A DNA stretch of 64,000 nt from Fragilariopsis cylindrus CCMP1102 (GCA_900095095.1 FMBT01000416.1:1-64000), one strand, 5' to 3'; shown: positions 21,713 through 31,474, counted from the first letter of the stretch. Program-made: numbers and translations. The notes: generated by a model from the letters alone, not told the origin.

Positions 21713-22425
21713 TCAACTGGAGTGTATACTTGCTTTTTTTTTTCTGTTCCATAAGTCAAAAACAAAGGTACCAGCATCGACCCGCCCCTTTCTAGATGCA
21801 GTCAATGTAGCATCAGCTAGGGTTCGTATATCAATCATATTGAATCCTTTTGTCTTGCTTGGAGTTAGGGCAGAACTAGTACTTTTAATTGTAAAAAGAA
21901 GTCTCTTTTCAGGTGATTTTAACTGACCAACCGGTGTGGATGGTAGATCCAATGCTTTCTTCACCTCACCTCCCGTCGCATCCATCCTGCTTCCTTATTC
22001 TCCTTGCCTTCCTTTAGATGCATCAGTACTGGATGTGGTCCTGCAGATGGTAACCATGATCTTGATTCCTTGATTGCATTGCAGATATTCTTCGGTCGAT
22101 TCCTTTTTCTCTTTTGAAGACGGATTAATGTTGATGGGGGCGATGTTACTACTGCTGTCGCTACTCCTCCACCAAATTCAATACGACCAGTACGACGACC
22201 ACTTCGAGTAGTACCACTATCAGATGGAGCATACACATGAGGATGAAGTCTTGATTCAGATATAAAAGGAAAGAAATTAATAGTACCAATTGAATTTTGG
22301 ATGCAATCAATATCAACTTTTCTTTCTTCTGTATGAACTGCAGAAACGAATCCTATTCCTCCCTGACTTGTAGTGGATGGATCAACTCTAACGCATGCTC
22401 CCATAGAGAAGATCTCTTTACTCAT
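21713..22425 (-). CDS. hypothetical protein in two frames (intron or frameshift)
   Basis: Begins at the ATG at 22425 (MSKEIFSMGACVRVDPS). Residues 8-55 contain GACVRVDPSTTSQGGIGFVS and SRLHPHVYAPSD; this resembles the small Tudor/SH3-like segment common in diatom chromatin-type proteins (G..V.V...T...GG...V), but weakly. The first frame closes at 21961. A second open frame, 21985 down to 21713, overlaps it by 25 bases and has good coding character, including FNMIDIRTLADATLTAS and GRVDAGTFVFDLWNRKK. Whether a small intron or a one-base shift near 21970 joins them cannot be settled here; the 3' end may continue past another splice site near 21730. Confidence 0.5.
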
Positions 22426-22481
22426 AGCCGGAGGAGGCTTGGTGCTGGGTTGGACTGGGTTGGGTTGGGTTATGCTGCGTT

Positions 22482-22590
22482 GTGCTGATGTTTGTGTTTG
22501 AGTTGGATCTTTTCCATCGCTTGATTTTTTTGGGGGGGGGGTATAAATCAAAGCACACACAGTACTGTACCGTACCCCCCCCCCCCAAAA
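22482..22590. repeat. foldback element, second copy, in promoter region
   Basis: The left arm (TGATGTTTGTGTTTGAGTTG, then GATCTTTTCCATCGCTTGA, T7, G10) matches the arm at 19540-19595. The right arm C12 A7 GATC follows after about 35 bp, so T/G and C/A arms can pair. It lies about 60-165 bp upstream of the ATG at 22425, i.e. in that gene's likely promoter or 5' UTR. Confidence 0.65.
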
Positions 22591-22886
22591 AAAGATCTGG
22601 TTATCAAAAGAACGCACATCACATACGCACAATAAGATAACTCAGATCAAATCATTGACTTACCATTATTAAGGTCACATAACAAACAAACAAACAAACG
22701 AACAAAAGAACAAACGAACGAACGACCAACCAACCAACCAACCAACCAACCAAATAAAGAAATAAACAGAAACGCTCAGATCCAAAGGTAAAAAGCTACA
22801 GTACATTAGCTTAGATAGATAGACAAGACAAGACTCGACTTGGACGCATAACGCAGTGTCGAATTTTAAAAAGAAGAAGAGATACG
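22591..22886. other. intergenic region with AAAC and CCAA repeats
   Basis: Short divergent promoter region between the minus-strand gene and the sulfotransferase, with (AAAC)n and (CCAA)n runs at 22682-22752. No gene. Confidence 0.5.
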
Positions 22887-24233
22887 ATGGATTTATTAGC
22901 CAGTGCTGCTGCTGCTGCTGCTGCAGTTAATAATGACTATGATAGTGCTGATGCTAATACTAATGCTAATGCTGATGCTGATGCTGATGCTGATGCTAAT
23001 GCTAGCGATGATCACAATGATGATGATGGGATTGCTGTCATCGTCGCTTCAACTGTTGTAGAATCAAGATCAAAATCAAATAATAATCGAAATTTAAAAC
23101 CAAATCATGTAAGACCAGAAGATTTATTACTCTCCATACCAATTGGTCATCCCGATTCGATGATGTCCAAAGAATCGGTCCGACGGGCTGTGGAAGATTT
23201 TAAAACAACACCCACAGATATCATCGTATCGACATTTCCAAAAACTGGTACCACCTTAATTACCTGGATTTGTCATTTATTACGTACCATATCATCACAT
23301 TACACTAACAATAAAGAGAAGAATAATAATGATATTGAAATACTGAAATTAACTATAATGAATTCCTTTGATACCATATATGAATTATGTCCATGGCCGA
23401 CCTTATGTTGGGATATTGGTGATGATCCAAATAAGAACAACAACAACAGGCAAGGACTACCACTACCACCACCACGTGTCTATAAATCACATTTACGGAT
23501 GGCATCTATCTACAAAGGATGTAAATATATTGTGACGGTCCGTGATCCCAGTAAAACCACCTTATCCTTTTATAATTTTTTTATCTCAAAAAAGGTACCA
23601 TTTATTATTGATACTACTAATGACAATGATAATGATAAAATTCTAATGGATGTATCGACATTTTTAATGGAAACACCCTTTATTCAAGGTAGTATTCATA
23701 CTACCAACGACGCTGATGAACCAAATAATCAACGTGCTAGTATTTGGGATTATTATATTGAATATCATCAATTATTAACTTGTTCCGATGTCTTAATATT
23801 AATCTATGAAGATATTGTCCAAGATATGCCACACGCAATACGTCAAATTGGACAATTTATGAATATAATAAATAATGACAATGTCAATGAAAATGGCATA
23901 GACAATGACAATGACGACAATGACAGTTTAATAGCAATCATAGGTAGTATGACCACTAAAGAATATATGTCGAACTATATGTCGAAATTTGATGAACCAT
24001 ATGAACGAGCATGTCAATTAAATCGATCAGCTGATTTATCACAATTAGCACCAGGAAATAAAATTGCAACAAAAGTACAACAAAAACACCATCATCCACA
24101 AACATTCAATGAGGAAGCCCAACAATTTTTAATTAATAAATGGAAGGAATCCTTAACACCATTAGGATATAATAATTACAATGATGATTTTTGTACTACA
24201 ATCCGTAACAGGAATAAACATTTATTTGGTTGA
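22887..24233 (+). CDS. PAPS-dependent sulfotransferase
   Basis: 448 residues, no intron. After an Ala- and Asp/Asn-rich N-terminus (about 70 residues, repeats of NADAD type) the Sulfotransfer_1 fold begins. The 5'-phosphosulfate loop reads STFPKTGTTLITW (residues about 115-127), the conserved YKSHL follows near 205, and the 3'-phosphate-binding segment reads YIVTVRDPSKTTLSFYNFF near 220-238. LILIYEDIVQDM near 320 matches the conserved core ahead of the C-terminal helices. Cytosolic-type enzymes of this family transfer sulfate from PAPS to hydroxyl or amine groups; the substrate cannot be told. The C-terminal family motif (RKG..GDWK..F) is not obvious; TFNEEAQQFLINKWKESL ends the domain. Start chosen at the only ATG before the low-complexity leader. 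Confidence 0.9.
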   Translation: MDLLASAAAAAAAVNNDYDSADANTNANADADADADANASDDHNDDDGIAVIVASTVVESRSKSNNNRNLKPNHVRPEDLLLSIPIGHPDSMMSKESVRRAVEDFKTTPTDIIVSTFPKTGTTLITWICHLLRTISSHYTNNKEKNNNDIEILKLTIMNSFDTIYELCPWPTLCWDIGDDPNKNNNNRQGLPLPPPRVYKSHLRMASIYKGCKYIVTVRDPSKTTLSFYNFFISKKVPFIIDTTNDNDNDKILMDVSTFLMETPFIQGSIHTTNDADEPNNQRASIWDYYIEYHQLLTCSDVLILIYEDIVQDMPHAIRQIGQFMNIINNDNVNENGIDNDNDDNDSLIAIIGSMTTKEYMSNYMSKFDEPYERACQLNRSADLSQLAPGNKIATKVQQKHHHPQTFNEEAQQFLINKWKESLTPLGYNNYNDDFCTTIRNRNKHLFG

Positions 24234-24235
24234 AC

Positions 24236-24630
24236 GATGATGTGATGACGATGACGAACGCAAAACAGAATAGAACAAAAAGGGAGAAAAGCAATAACAA
24301 AACGTATATAAAAAGACAGATTGATTGATGGAAGAGATAGACAAATTAAGATTTGCCAGTACATGCATATTGGTACGTACTGGTACCGAACGGTAGTGGA
24401 GTGGATGAAAAATCTCTCCTGCTCGAATACGACTACAGTATACTTACTGTACCATCGGGTATGGGTACTAATAATTACACCAATATAAATAGTCATCAGA
24501 AGTTAAAGAACAGAAAAAAATCCGTTACGCTATTACTACTACTAGATCAAGATAATCTTTCTTAGACTAATGTAGGCCAGCACATAAACTGTATGGTAGT
24601 TTTTTTGAATGACGAAAAAAAAATATAAAT
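24236..24630 (+). repeat. duplicated spacer, copy A (partner 27334-27640)
   Basis: The 3' flank of the sulfotransferase gene reappears at 27334-27640 in the same orientation. Shared phrases include AAAAAGACAGATTGATTGAT, ATTTGCCAGTAC(A/G)TGCATAT, TACTGGTACCGAAC and CTTAGACT(A/T)ATGTAGG(C/T)CAGCAC. Copy A is longer by insertions. This points to a segmental duplication. Confidence 0.8.
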
Positions 24631-24812
24631 CTTGTTTTATTTTATTTTGTTTGGAAAGGGCGGATTGTCGTGTCGTTCCACGAACGTAGTTTGTTGTACT
24701 ACTGTTCCTTTTTCTCTTCTTTTATTCGTCCTCTACGAGAACATGCTGTTGTTTCCTCCTGAAATTAGACTTTCTAATACGATTTGCATTTTCTCGATCA
24801 AACCTCGTTGTT

Positions 24813-25272
24813 CTAAAACTCTTTATCTTGTTGCACCGGTTTTTCTTGTGTCTTTTTAATCAATTCTTGTTGGACTAAAATTTCCTTTTCTTTATTATTT
24901 ATTTGCTCGTTTTTTTGATCGCTTCTCTTCCCAGCTGCTTCGGGATGGTTGAATATTCCGGTTACGAATTCACCATGAATTGGAATTCTTGCTTTGATAC
25001 CACAGATACCATTATGAAAATCTATATCTATTGGTTCACATGTATTGGTTTAGCTGCAACCACTATCGGGTCCCGGACAAAAGATCTTCCATTTTGGCGC
25101 AAGCAAGCCTGTGGATGTTGGCGACTGGACTAGTTTTCTATTGGATTGGATTATGATTCTCAGCTCGACGAGCATCGTACCATTGTATCTAATTCTTGAC
25201 AAAACACTTGGCAAGGCTGTTGCGATGAATCTAATGGGATTCTCGTCGGCCTTTTCGTCTATTGTTCTCCTT
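24813..25272 (-). pseudogene. decayed Cys-containing coding region, unknown family
   Basis: On the minus strand one frame is open from about 25272 to a TAG at 24813-24815 except for a single TAA at 25050-25052. The translation looks like protein: ENPIRFIATALPS, NGTMLVELRIIIQ, LLAPKWKIFCPGPDSGCS, then after the stop TCEPIDIDFHNGICGIK, ARIPIHGEFVTGIFNHPEA and a charged Lys/Glu tail. No start codon or upstream exon was placed; CCAG acceptors exist near 25285. I do not recognise the family; the Cys spacing suggests a secreted domain. The opposite-strand open stretches at 24903-25133 and 25111-25416 are hydrophobic shadows or an alternative reading. Confidence 0.4.
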
Positions 25273-25416
25273 ATTTATCGAATCTGGAAAAATATGGGAC
25301 TAACCACTAATCTCCTCATCATGGTGTTCTTATTCTTATTCTTTCGGGTAATTAATTATTTTGAAGCACAAGAAAAAGAACGAAGCCTCGTAAAAATGGA
25401 TATTTGTTGTGTTTAA

Positions 25417-25738
25417 AAAACTTCACATCACACTCCAATTTATTAACTCGAACCCTATGATATCGTTGAGTCGAGTCGAATGAATCAATCGAATAAAAAA
25501 AACGGAGTTGTTTTGCATCGACGTTCACTTTTTTTTACATTACATCAAGAAGAGGAAAAGATGGCAACAACGCAATAGAATAGCAACATCAATTCTCTTG
25601 AGAGTTCTTCGAAAACGACAACGACGACATACACAAAAACAAGCACAAACACGAAAGCCTTCGTCACAAACGCTTACTTGTCTGAAGAAAATCATACAAG
25701 TAGCTATTTCAAGTAGAAAGTCAGAAACTTTAAAAAAA
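25417..25738. other. 5' flank of helicase-associated-domain gene
   Basis: The frame of the downstream gene is open back to 25508 without an ATG of its own until 25739, so part of this could be coding if splicing occurs; otherwise it is promoter and 5' UTR. Confidence 0.4.
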
Positions 25739-25914
25739 ATGTCTGATAATAATACCACCAATCGAAGAAATTTTCGAATCCGCTTTAGGGTTCCAATCAT
25801 TCAAGACGAACCTATTGGAGGCAGTTGCGCTCAAGGCAATAATAGTATCCGATCCTCGTCGGCGAATAATAAAAGGAAGAGGGATGGTAATCGCAGCAGC
25901 AGTAGCAGTACCAT

Positions 25915-25945
<31 letters not shown>

Positions 25946-26626
25946 AACAATAACAACAGTAACATCGAGGAGGATGAAGAGGAGAAGGAGGAGGAGGAGG
26001 AGGAATACTACGATTCTAGTGATGACGAGGCAGTCGAACGAAGGATGCATAATAACAAACGATCTGCTACTACTACTACTGCTGCTGGAATGAATGGAAA
26101 AGAAAAAGAGAGGGGAAAGAATAACACGAAGAAAGAGAAGAGAATAACTATGGGCCCACATAATAATGAGAGATGGGATATGCATTATCAAGATCTATTA
26201 GAATATAAAAAGAAAAACAATGGTAAAACTAATGTTCCACAGGAATACTATCCGAATCCTGAATTAGGAACATGGGTAAATAAACAACGCGTGGCATATA
26301 AAGATAATGATTTATCCAAAGATCGGATTATAAAATTAGAATCCATTAGTTTTAAATGGCGAATATATGTCATGATTCCATGGATGGATATGTACGAACG
26401 ATTACAAGAATATAAAAATAAATATGGAACCACTGATGTACCAAAACAATATCCTACTGATCCACAACTTGGATTTTGGGTAACAAATCAACGTAATATA
26501 TGTAAAAAACAAGATAAAATTGATTTATTAAATACTATTGATTTTGTTTGGAGTAAAGGTGGATGTCGTACCGGTACAAAAAATAAGGTTACAAAGAAGA
26601 AGAAAAAGTGTAAGACTATTAGGTAG
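25739..26626 (+). CDS. protein with two helicase-associated (HA) domains
   Basis: 295 residues. The N-terminal half is low-complexity: Ser/Asn runs, an acidic stretch and Lys/Arg clusters that could be nuclear-localisation signals. Two C-terminal repeats match the HA domain (PF03457): WDMHYQDLLEYKKKNNGKTN with VPQEYYPNPELGTWVNKQR, and WMDMYERLQEYKNKYGTTD with VPKQYPTDPQLGFWVTNQR. Such repeats occur in large numbers in diatoms, often without a helicase, and are presumed DNA-binding. The ATG at 25739 follows a poly-A leader and is the first ATG in frame. The basic tail ends KKKKKCKTIR. Confidence 0.85.
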
Positions 26627-26824
26627 ACTAAGTCAAGTACTCAAAAGGACGTAAAACATGTAATATAAACGTACAATGTAAAATTAAATAGTAGTTTATT
26701 CTCGGAGAAACCCTTTAATAGTCAGTGGCTTCTTCCAGAAAAACATTTTTATATTGAAACATTTACTAATTGCAATAGACATACACCACAGGTTACTCAT
26801 GCTCACCAGACGGACACCAAACCT

Positions 26825-27113
26825 TTTGGAATCCAAACTTGCCTATTTGTACTCCCGAAGACTTTCCATCAACGTATAAGACTGACGATTGATTCACCTG
26901 AGCCGAAATCACTATTCAAACAAAAGATGGCACTGTTGCAGGCGAAAGTGAACGCGGAGAATGTGACGATGATTTAACATATAGATTCGATGGTGATTCT
27001 ACTAAGGATCGTGAGTGGGTAAAATCAAAGAAGAAGAGTCAACGTTGTGATAAGAGATACAGGTCAAATTTTACTGCCCATCTATTTGTGATAAGCAGTG
27101 TGATTATAGATAG
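26825..27113 (+). pseudogene. remnant of a secreted ShK-like domain protein
   Basis: One frame reads GECDDDLTYRFDGDSTKDRE then WVKSKKKSQRCDK (26958-27060), and a frame one step away reads VKFYCPSICDKQC up to a TAG at 27111-27113. Together they follow the diatom ShK-like pattern C.D...F.....C.WV......C......FCP..C, with Arg in place of the Cys before the WV. Two in-frame stops lie upstream (about 26895-26910), and there is no start codon or signal peptide. The frame step near 27060 could also be a lost splice site (ATACAG precedes it). The pattern is seen; the family link is by eye. Confidence 0.55.
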
Positions 27114-28112
27114 ACTTTTTTGTTCTACAAAAGCTGCAGCGAGTTAGTTAGTAGTTCATAAAGTATGATAATGTTGTCCTATGCATACCTATACCCCTAC
27201 TCCCACACAATTCTATCTTAGTAGTATAGCTAGATAAAACCAAAACAACTACAGTACATCAAGCAGTGGTATATTTGATGACGACGATATTCCTTCTTAT
27301 TTTCTCGAATACGTGAAGCGACAATCACGGCATGACGATGACGATGACGATCACAATGATGATAAACGCGAAACAGAATAGAACGAAACAAAAGAGTAAA
27401 GCAATGGTAAAAGGTATAAAAAGACAGATTGATTGATAGAACAGATGTACAACTTTTCTATTTGCCAGTACGTGCATATCGGTACTGGTACCGAACATAG
27501 GTATGGATAGTAATCACACAAAAAGAATTATCAGAAGTAGGAACAGAAAAATCCGTACGCTATTACCACTAAACTAAATAATGCATCTTAGACTTATGTA
27601 GGTCAGCACGTAAAATGTATGGTGGGTTTTTTCAACTACGTAAATGAAATAAAAATTATTCTTATAAATTAAATTATGAAATAAATTAAATTAAATTAAA
27701 TTAAATTAAACTGAACTGAACTAGACTAAACTGAACTGAACTGAATTGAACTGTGATGTAATTTTTACTTCTAAATATTTGAAGCGGATAAAATATGCGA
27801 ATATGTATGTAGTGTGCTTTTTTCTCTCTCTCTCTCTTGTCTGATGCTTTTATTTTGTCTTGGTATAGCGGACCCTTTATTATTATTACTGGTGGGATTA
27901 TTAGTACCTCATTTATTACTCCTGCTCTTCGTCATCTTGCTTATTACTTTGTCGACGATGCCGTTATTACTATTGTTACGACTGATATCGTTAATATCTA
28001 TTAGTTCCCTTTTCTTCTTCTTATTGATACTAATACTTCCTCGATTTCTGCAGCGATAGGCTTAGCAGTAGCAGTTTGATACAAGCTATAGCGTTATTAG
28101 ATTCTACAGACA
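27114..28112. other. spacer with duplicated segment and ATTAA satellite
   Basis: 27334-27640 is the second copy of the sulfotransferase 3' flank. 27680-27755 is a loose (AAATT)n/(AACTG)n satellite. 27814-28059 contains a Leu-rich open stretch that I treat as chance. 28045-28112 resembles 31355-31420 (CTACAGACATCAGC or TTACAGACATCAGC end). No gene supported. Confidence 0.5.
27334..27640 (+). repeat. duplicated spacer, copy B (partner 24236-24630)
   Basis: Same-orientation copy of the sequence downstream of the sulfotransferase gene, diverged by substitutions and deletions. No sulfotransferase coding sequence is present directly upstream of this copy; the ShK-like remnant is instead. Confidence 0.8.
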
Positions 28113-28703
28113 TCAGCAAAAACTCGGTTCGGTTTCACGGAAAGGATTGGATGCTGGTAGGGCCTTGATCAATGTCAGATAGTCTCCTGATCCAAATGCA
28201 GGTGGGATCAAACTGTCAATTGATCGTGTACTAGGGATGGAAGTAGAGTCAGGGCTGAAAAGACCAGTTGAATTGTAAAAAACTCGGCCAGGCTTATCAG
28301 GCTCTCCCTGTTCGATGTCCCTAACCGTCAGGAAACTATCTAGATTAGTGAGTGCAGTCTTATCGAAAAACTCCATGAAGTAATCTTCCAAGTAATTTGA
28401 AGTTACACCAGTGAGTTGTTCATAATCTTCATTGGTTGGAGTACTAGTCAATGGTGAGTAAGAAATAGCAAAAGGGTCAGATTTACTTAGGATAAGAGGA
28501 GGTGGAGTAGAGGTCACAACACCTCCCTTCTTAGATTTCTTCATTGATTTGCCTTTTTTTGATTTTTTGACACTTTTATTTTTCGAATTTTTAAGAATAC
28601 GTGCTGTGTCTCTTTCACCCTCGACAACGTAAGAGGATGCAGCTGAAGCTGTCATGAGAGAGAAGAGTGTCATAATGACAACGAGAAATTGTTGATTATG
28701 CAT
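28113..28703 (-). CDS. secreted protein of unknown family
   Basis: 196 residues. Signal peptide at residues 1-22 (LVVIMTLFSLMTASAASS), a Lys/Ser-rich stretch (KSKKGKSMKKSKKG) at 45-60, then a region with YEQLTGVTSNYLEDYFMEFF and, near the end, IPSTRSIDSLIPPAF and LPASNPFRET. This order (Y..LT..T..Y...FF, then IPS...ID.L...AF, then L...NPF) is reminiscent of a family of diatom extracellular or membrane proteins of unknown role; family members often continue further, so this copy may be short at its C-terminus. The start ATG directly precedes the signal peptide. Confidence 0.65.
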   Translation of the reverse strand: MHNQQFLVVIMTLFSLMTASAASSYVVEGERDTARILKNSKNKSVKKSKKGKSMKKSKKGGVVTSTPPPLILSKSDPFAISYSPLTSTPTNEDYEQLTGVTSNYLEDYFMEFFDKTALTNLDSFLTVRDIEQGEPDKPGRVFYNSTGLFSPDSTSIPSTRSIDSLIPPAFGSGDYLTLIKALPASNPFRETEPSFC

Positions 28704-28839
28704 TATCGTGCTATATTTTTTCTAAATTAGTATGAATGCGTTTAATTCGGTATTTTGAAAAATAATGAAGAACATCTCAAGTAGTAAAACAAAGGTTTTG
28801 TGTACTTTTTATTTATATCTGTATAATATTTTTGCTTGT

Positions 28840-29165
28840 GTTCAGTGCGTATTTTATCGAATAGCGATCATGTATTCAAATACTGTACGCTTCGGATTCT
28901 GAAAAGCATTAAATTTCGAAGGCCCAAAGTTTTGAAAAAAGATATGCAGCGAAGTTCCTTTTGGAATAGTATTTCCGTTGTACCCCCTCCGATCCCCCAA
29001 AATGTCTTACGCTCCCCCCTAAAATGGAATTTTTTTTCTTATGACACCGACTGGCACACACATAACAAAAGAGCCTACTTACAAATTGTACAACACATCG
29101 TTAAGATTAATTCAACTAATAGAGAGGTAGACGTACACAGCGATAGGCGTTGCCGATGCAGTAAA
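28840..29165 (+). repeat. duplicated spacer module, copy A (partner 30646-31370)
   Basis: Shares with 30646-31370, in the same order, TCGAATAGCG(A/C)TCATGT, ACGCTTCGGATTC, a C-rich patch followed by AATGTCT(T/A)ACGC, TGACACCGA, GCCTACTTACAAATTGTACA and AGAGAGGTAGACGTACACA. Copy B carries extra sequence. The two copies flank the gene at 29279-30676. Confidence 0.8.
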
Positions 29166-29278
29166 TTGGTGATTCTTCTTCTTCTTTTTCAAGCACACGG
29201 TTTTTCTAGTAACGTTCATGTTCATGTTAATGTTTATGTTCTTCTTGCTTTTGTTCATGTTCATGTTCATATTAATGT

Positions 29279-30676
29279 TCAATGCAGCACGCTGAGCAGT
29301 GGCTTAATGCTTAGGACTCCGTCCGGAGCCGGATCGTTTAGTCCATGTTTGGTTTGTGCTGGATGCTTCTTGGTATCCTCTTGACAAGCAACGTCCAAGC
29401 CGGTTTCAAATTTATTCTTGAATTGGTTATCACTAGTTACACTTTCCGGTTTAGGCAATATTGATTCATTTTCTATTGACGTAGAATCATCATAAAGCGA
29501 GGCCAAAGCGGGCCGAAGCATCGCATAATCATCTATGAAGGATTGTTCTTGTGCCTTGTCCTTTTCCTCGTCCACATCGTTATTGTTAGAGTCTTCATAG
29601 TCGTCAACGTCGTCATTATTGCGATCATCCAAGTCTCTTTTTCGGTGGTTATGAACAGTTATATCAACAATTTGTGCTGTTAAAAAACTAATTTTCATAA
29701 ATGCATCATGTATTTCTTTTTGTTTACATTTGAAATTATTTTCCCAATATTTATAGTCATAGTCTCCAGATGATGACAACAAAGAGGAGGAGGATGATGA
29801 CGATGATGAAATTATTTCAGTAACGTGTTCATCAGACTTACTGTGACTGTTATTGTTTAATCCATTCATTATATCATCATCAACTTGTTGTTGCTGTTCT
29901 CTTAGCAATGGTAATCGTTTTGCTTGGAACACTAAATTTCTTTCAAATTTCAATTGTCGTGAATATAATAATAATTCATCGTCAGTAGGACGACGGCGTT
30001 GTTGTTTTTCAAATTTCAATTGTCTTGAATATAATAATAATTCATCATCAGTTGGGCGACGGCGTTGTTGTTTTTCAAAGTTCAATTGTCTTGAATATAA
30101 TATTAATTCATCATCAGTTGGACGACGGCGTTGTTGCTGTTGTGCTGTTTCTTGTTCTTGTTCTTGTTGACGAGGTTGTTGACGAAGTTGTTGAGAATCT
30201 GATGATTCAATTATATTCGATGAGGGTTCATCTGATTCATCTTCATCATCTTCTGACGATGATGAAGATGAAAATACAAATGGAATTGGTTCCATAGTGG
30301 TAGTAGTAGACGGTGCTTCTTCTTCTTTTTCTTCTTCTTCTTCTTCTTGTCCTTCTGATATTGATGATGATGCAGCATCAGATGATACAGTAGCAGCAGC
30401 AGTAGCATCCTGTACATCCCAGTCGTCAGTGATACCACATAAAGTTTGGCGTTGCTGTTGCTGTTGCTGTTGCTGTCCATGCTCTTGATGTTCAGCATAT
30501 TCTGCTTCTTCTGGTAGTAGGAATGGAAGTGGTTCCATAGCAGAAGGCATTTGCATTTTTACTGCAGCAAAGTCTTCGTGGTCGTGAATGTGATCGTGAT
30601 CGTGGTTGCAATGTCCGTATGCGTATACGTGACAATCTAAGACATGTATTTTCGAATAGCGCTCATGTGTATTCAA
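29279..30676 (-). CDS. low-complexity protein with three 22-residue repeats
   Basis: 465 residues, no recognised domain. The N-terminus is His/Asp-rich, then Gln, Ser/Glu and acidic runs. At about residues 185-250 three tandem copies of a 22-residue unit RRRPTDDELLLYSRQLKFEK (plus QQ) occur, nearly identical also at DNA level (66-bp period, about 29935-30135). A helical stretch near residue 310 (DYKYWENNFKCKQKEIHDAF) is the only non-repetitive part with clear amphipathic character. The first ATG is used, but starts at later Met residues (MQMPS or MEPLP) are equally possible. The gene lies between two copies of a duplicated spacer. Confidence 0.6.
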   Translation of the reverse strand: MNTHERYSKIHVLDCHVYAYGHCNHDHDHIHDHEDFAAVKMQMPSAMEPLPFLLPEEAEYAEHQEHGQQQQQQQQRQTLCGITDDWDVQDATAAATVSSDAASSSISEGQEEEEEEKEEEAPSTTTTMEPIPFVFSSSSSSEDDEDESDEPSSNIIESSDSQQLRQQPRQQEQEQETAQQQQRRRPTDDELILYSRQLNFEKQQRRRPTDDELLLYSRQLKFEKQQRRRPTDDELLLYSRQLKFERNLVFQAKRLPLLREQQQQVDDDIMNGLNNNSHSKSDEHVTEIISSSSSSSSSLLSSSGDYDYKYWENNFKCKQKEIHDAFMKISFLTAQIVDITVHNHRKRDLDDRNNDDVDDYEDSNNNDVDEEKDKAQEQSFIDDYAMLRPALASLYDDSTSIENESILPKPESVTSDNQFKNKFETGLDVACQEDTKKHPAQTKHGLNDPAPDGVLSIKPLLSVLH

Positions 30677-31370
30677 ATAATAATACTAGTAGTACTGTAC
30701 ATTGAAGAATGTTTGCCGAACATTCTTCAGATTTATTGATCAAGTGTCGAAATCGACGACTTCACTTGATCGAATACCTGTAAAATACGGTACTGGTTGT
30801 TGATAAAGAGTAAGTTAGACATACAGTAAGAACGCTTCGGATTCATTCTGAAAAAAAGATCTTTTTGTTCCATGGGCCGGATGCGCCTATGTGCACATCT
30901 GGTACTGGATCCAGTTTGCTGGATCATGCTTTGATCTTTTGTAAAATGTAAATTCAAAGCACATGCATCGCATATAAAGCCTTATTTATTTGGGCCTTAC
31001 TATTAGGCCTGGATGGAATTTTAGCTAGTACTTAGCTAGATGACATAAGTAATAATGCAATAAAAACGTACCGTGAACAGTGCAGGTCTGTAAACGTCTC
31101 CTTCTTCTTTTCTTTATAGTACATAGCCGTGCCTAGTAGTGTACCCCCCCCCCCCCCCCCAAATGTCTAACGCCCCTCCTCTAATATATCATGGAAGATT
31201 TTTTATTTGACACCGATCGTTACACACGATGACATAAAAACGCAAACACATCAATACATACACTTACAGGGACATCAAGGCGCCTACTTACAAATTGTAC
31301 AACACATCGTTCAGTCAGATTAAGCAACTACTAGAGAGGTAGACGTACACATCCATAGGCGTAGCAGTAG
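30646..31370 (+). repeat. duplicated spacer module, copy B (upstream of LarA-like gene)
   Basis: Partner of 28840-29165. Includes a poly-C run of about 19 bases at 31143-31162. It ends about 100 bp before the LarA-like start codon and so forms that gene's promoter region. Two hairpins at 30704-30771 are present only in this copy. Confidence 0.75.
30704..30771. repeat. two adjacent hairpins
   Basis: 30704-30728: GAAGAATGTT and AACATTCTTC form a perfect 10-bp stem with a 5-base loop. 30738-30771: GATCAAGTG and CACTTGATC form a 9-bp stem with a 16-base loop. They lie back to back upstream of a minus-strand gene start (30676); possible regulatory or transposon-end structures. Confidence 0.6.
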
Positions 31371-31474
31371 TAGCAATTTAATACAAGAGATAGCATTATT
31401 AGAATTTACAGACATCAGCCACACACACAAAGAGCATCGAAAAAAAAAATTATACACGAAAACGAAATATAAAT

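Noticed and set aside
25815-26191. Thr-rich and Val-rich frames overlapping the HA-domain gene
   Set aside because: Other-frame readings of Asn/Ser codon repeats in the real gene.
27814-28059. Leu-rich 81-codon open frame on the plus strand
   Set aside because: Almost pure Leu/Ile/Ser from pyrimidine-rich DNA, no homologous motif, lies in a region of duplicated spacer; treated as chance.
28836-29384. 182-codon plus-strand open frame
   Set aside because: Runs through a duplicated noncoding module and ends antisense to the repeat-protein gene; no domain features and low-complexity His/Val runs.
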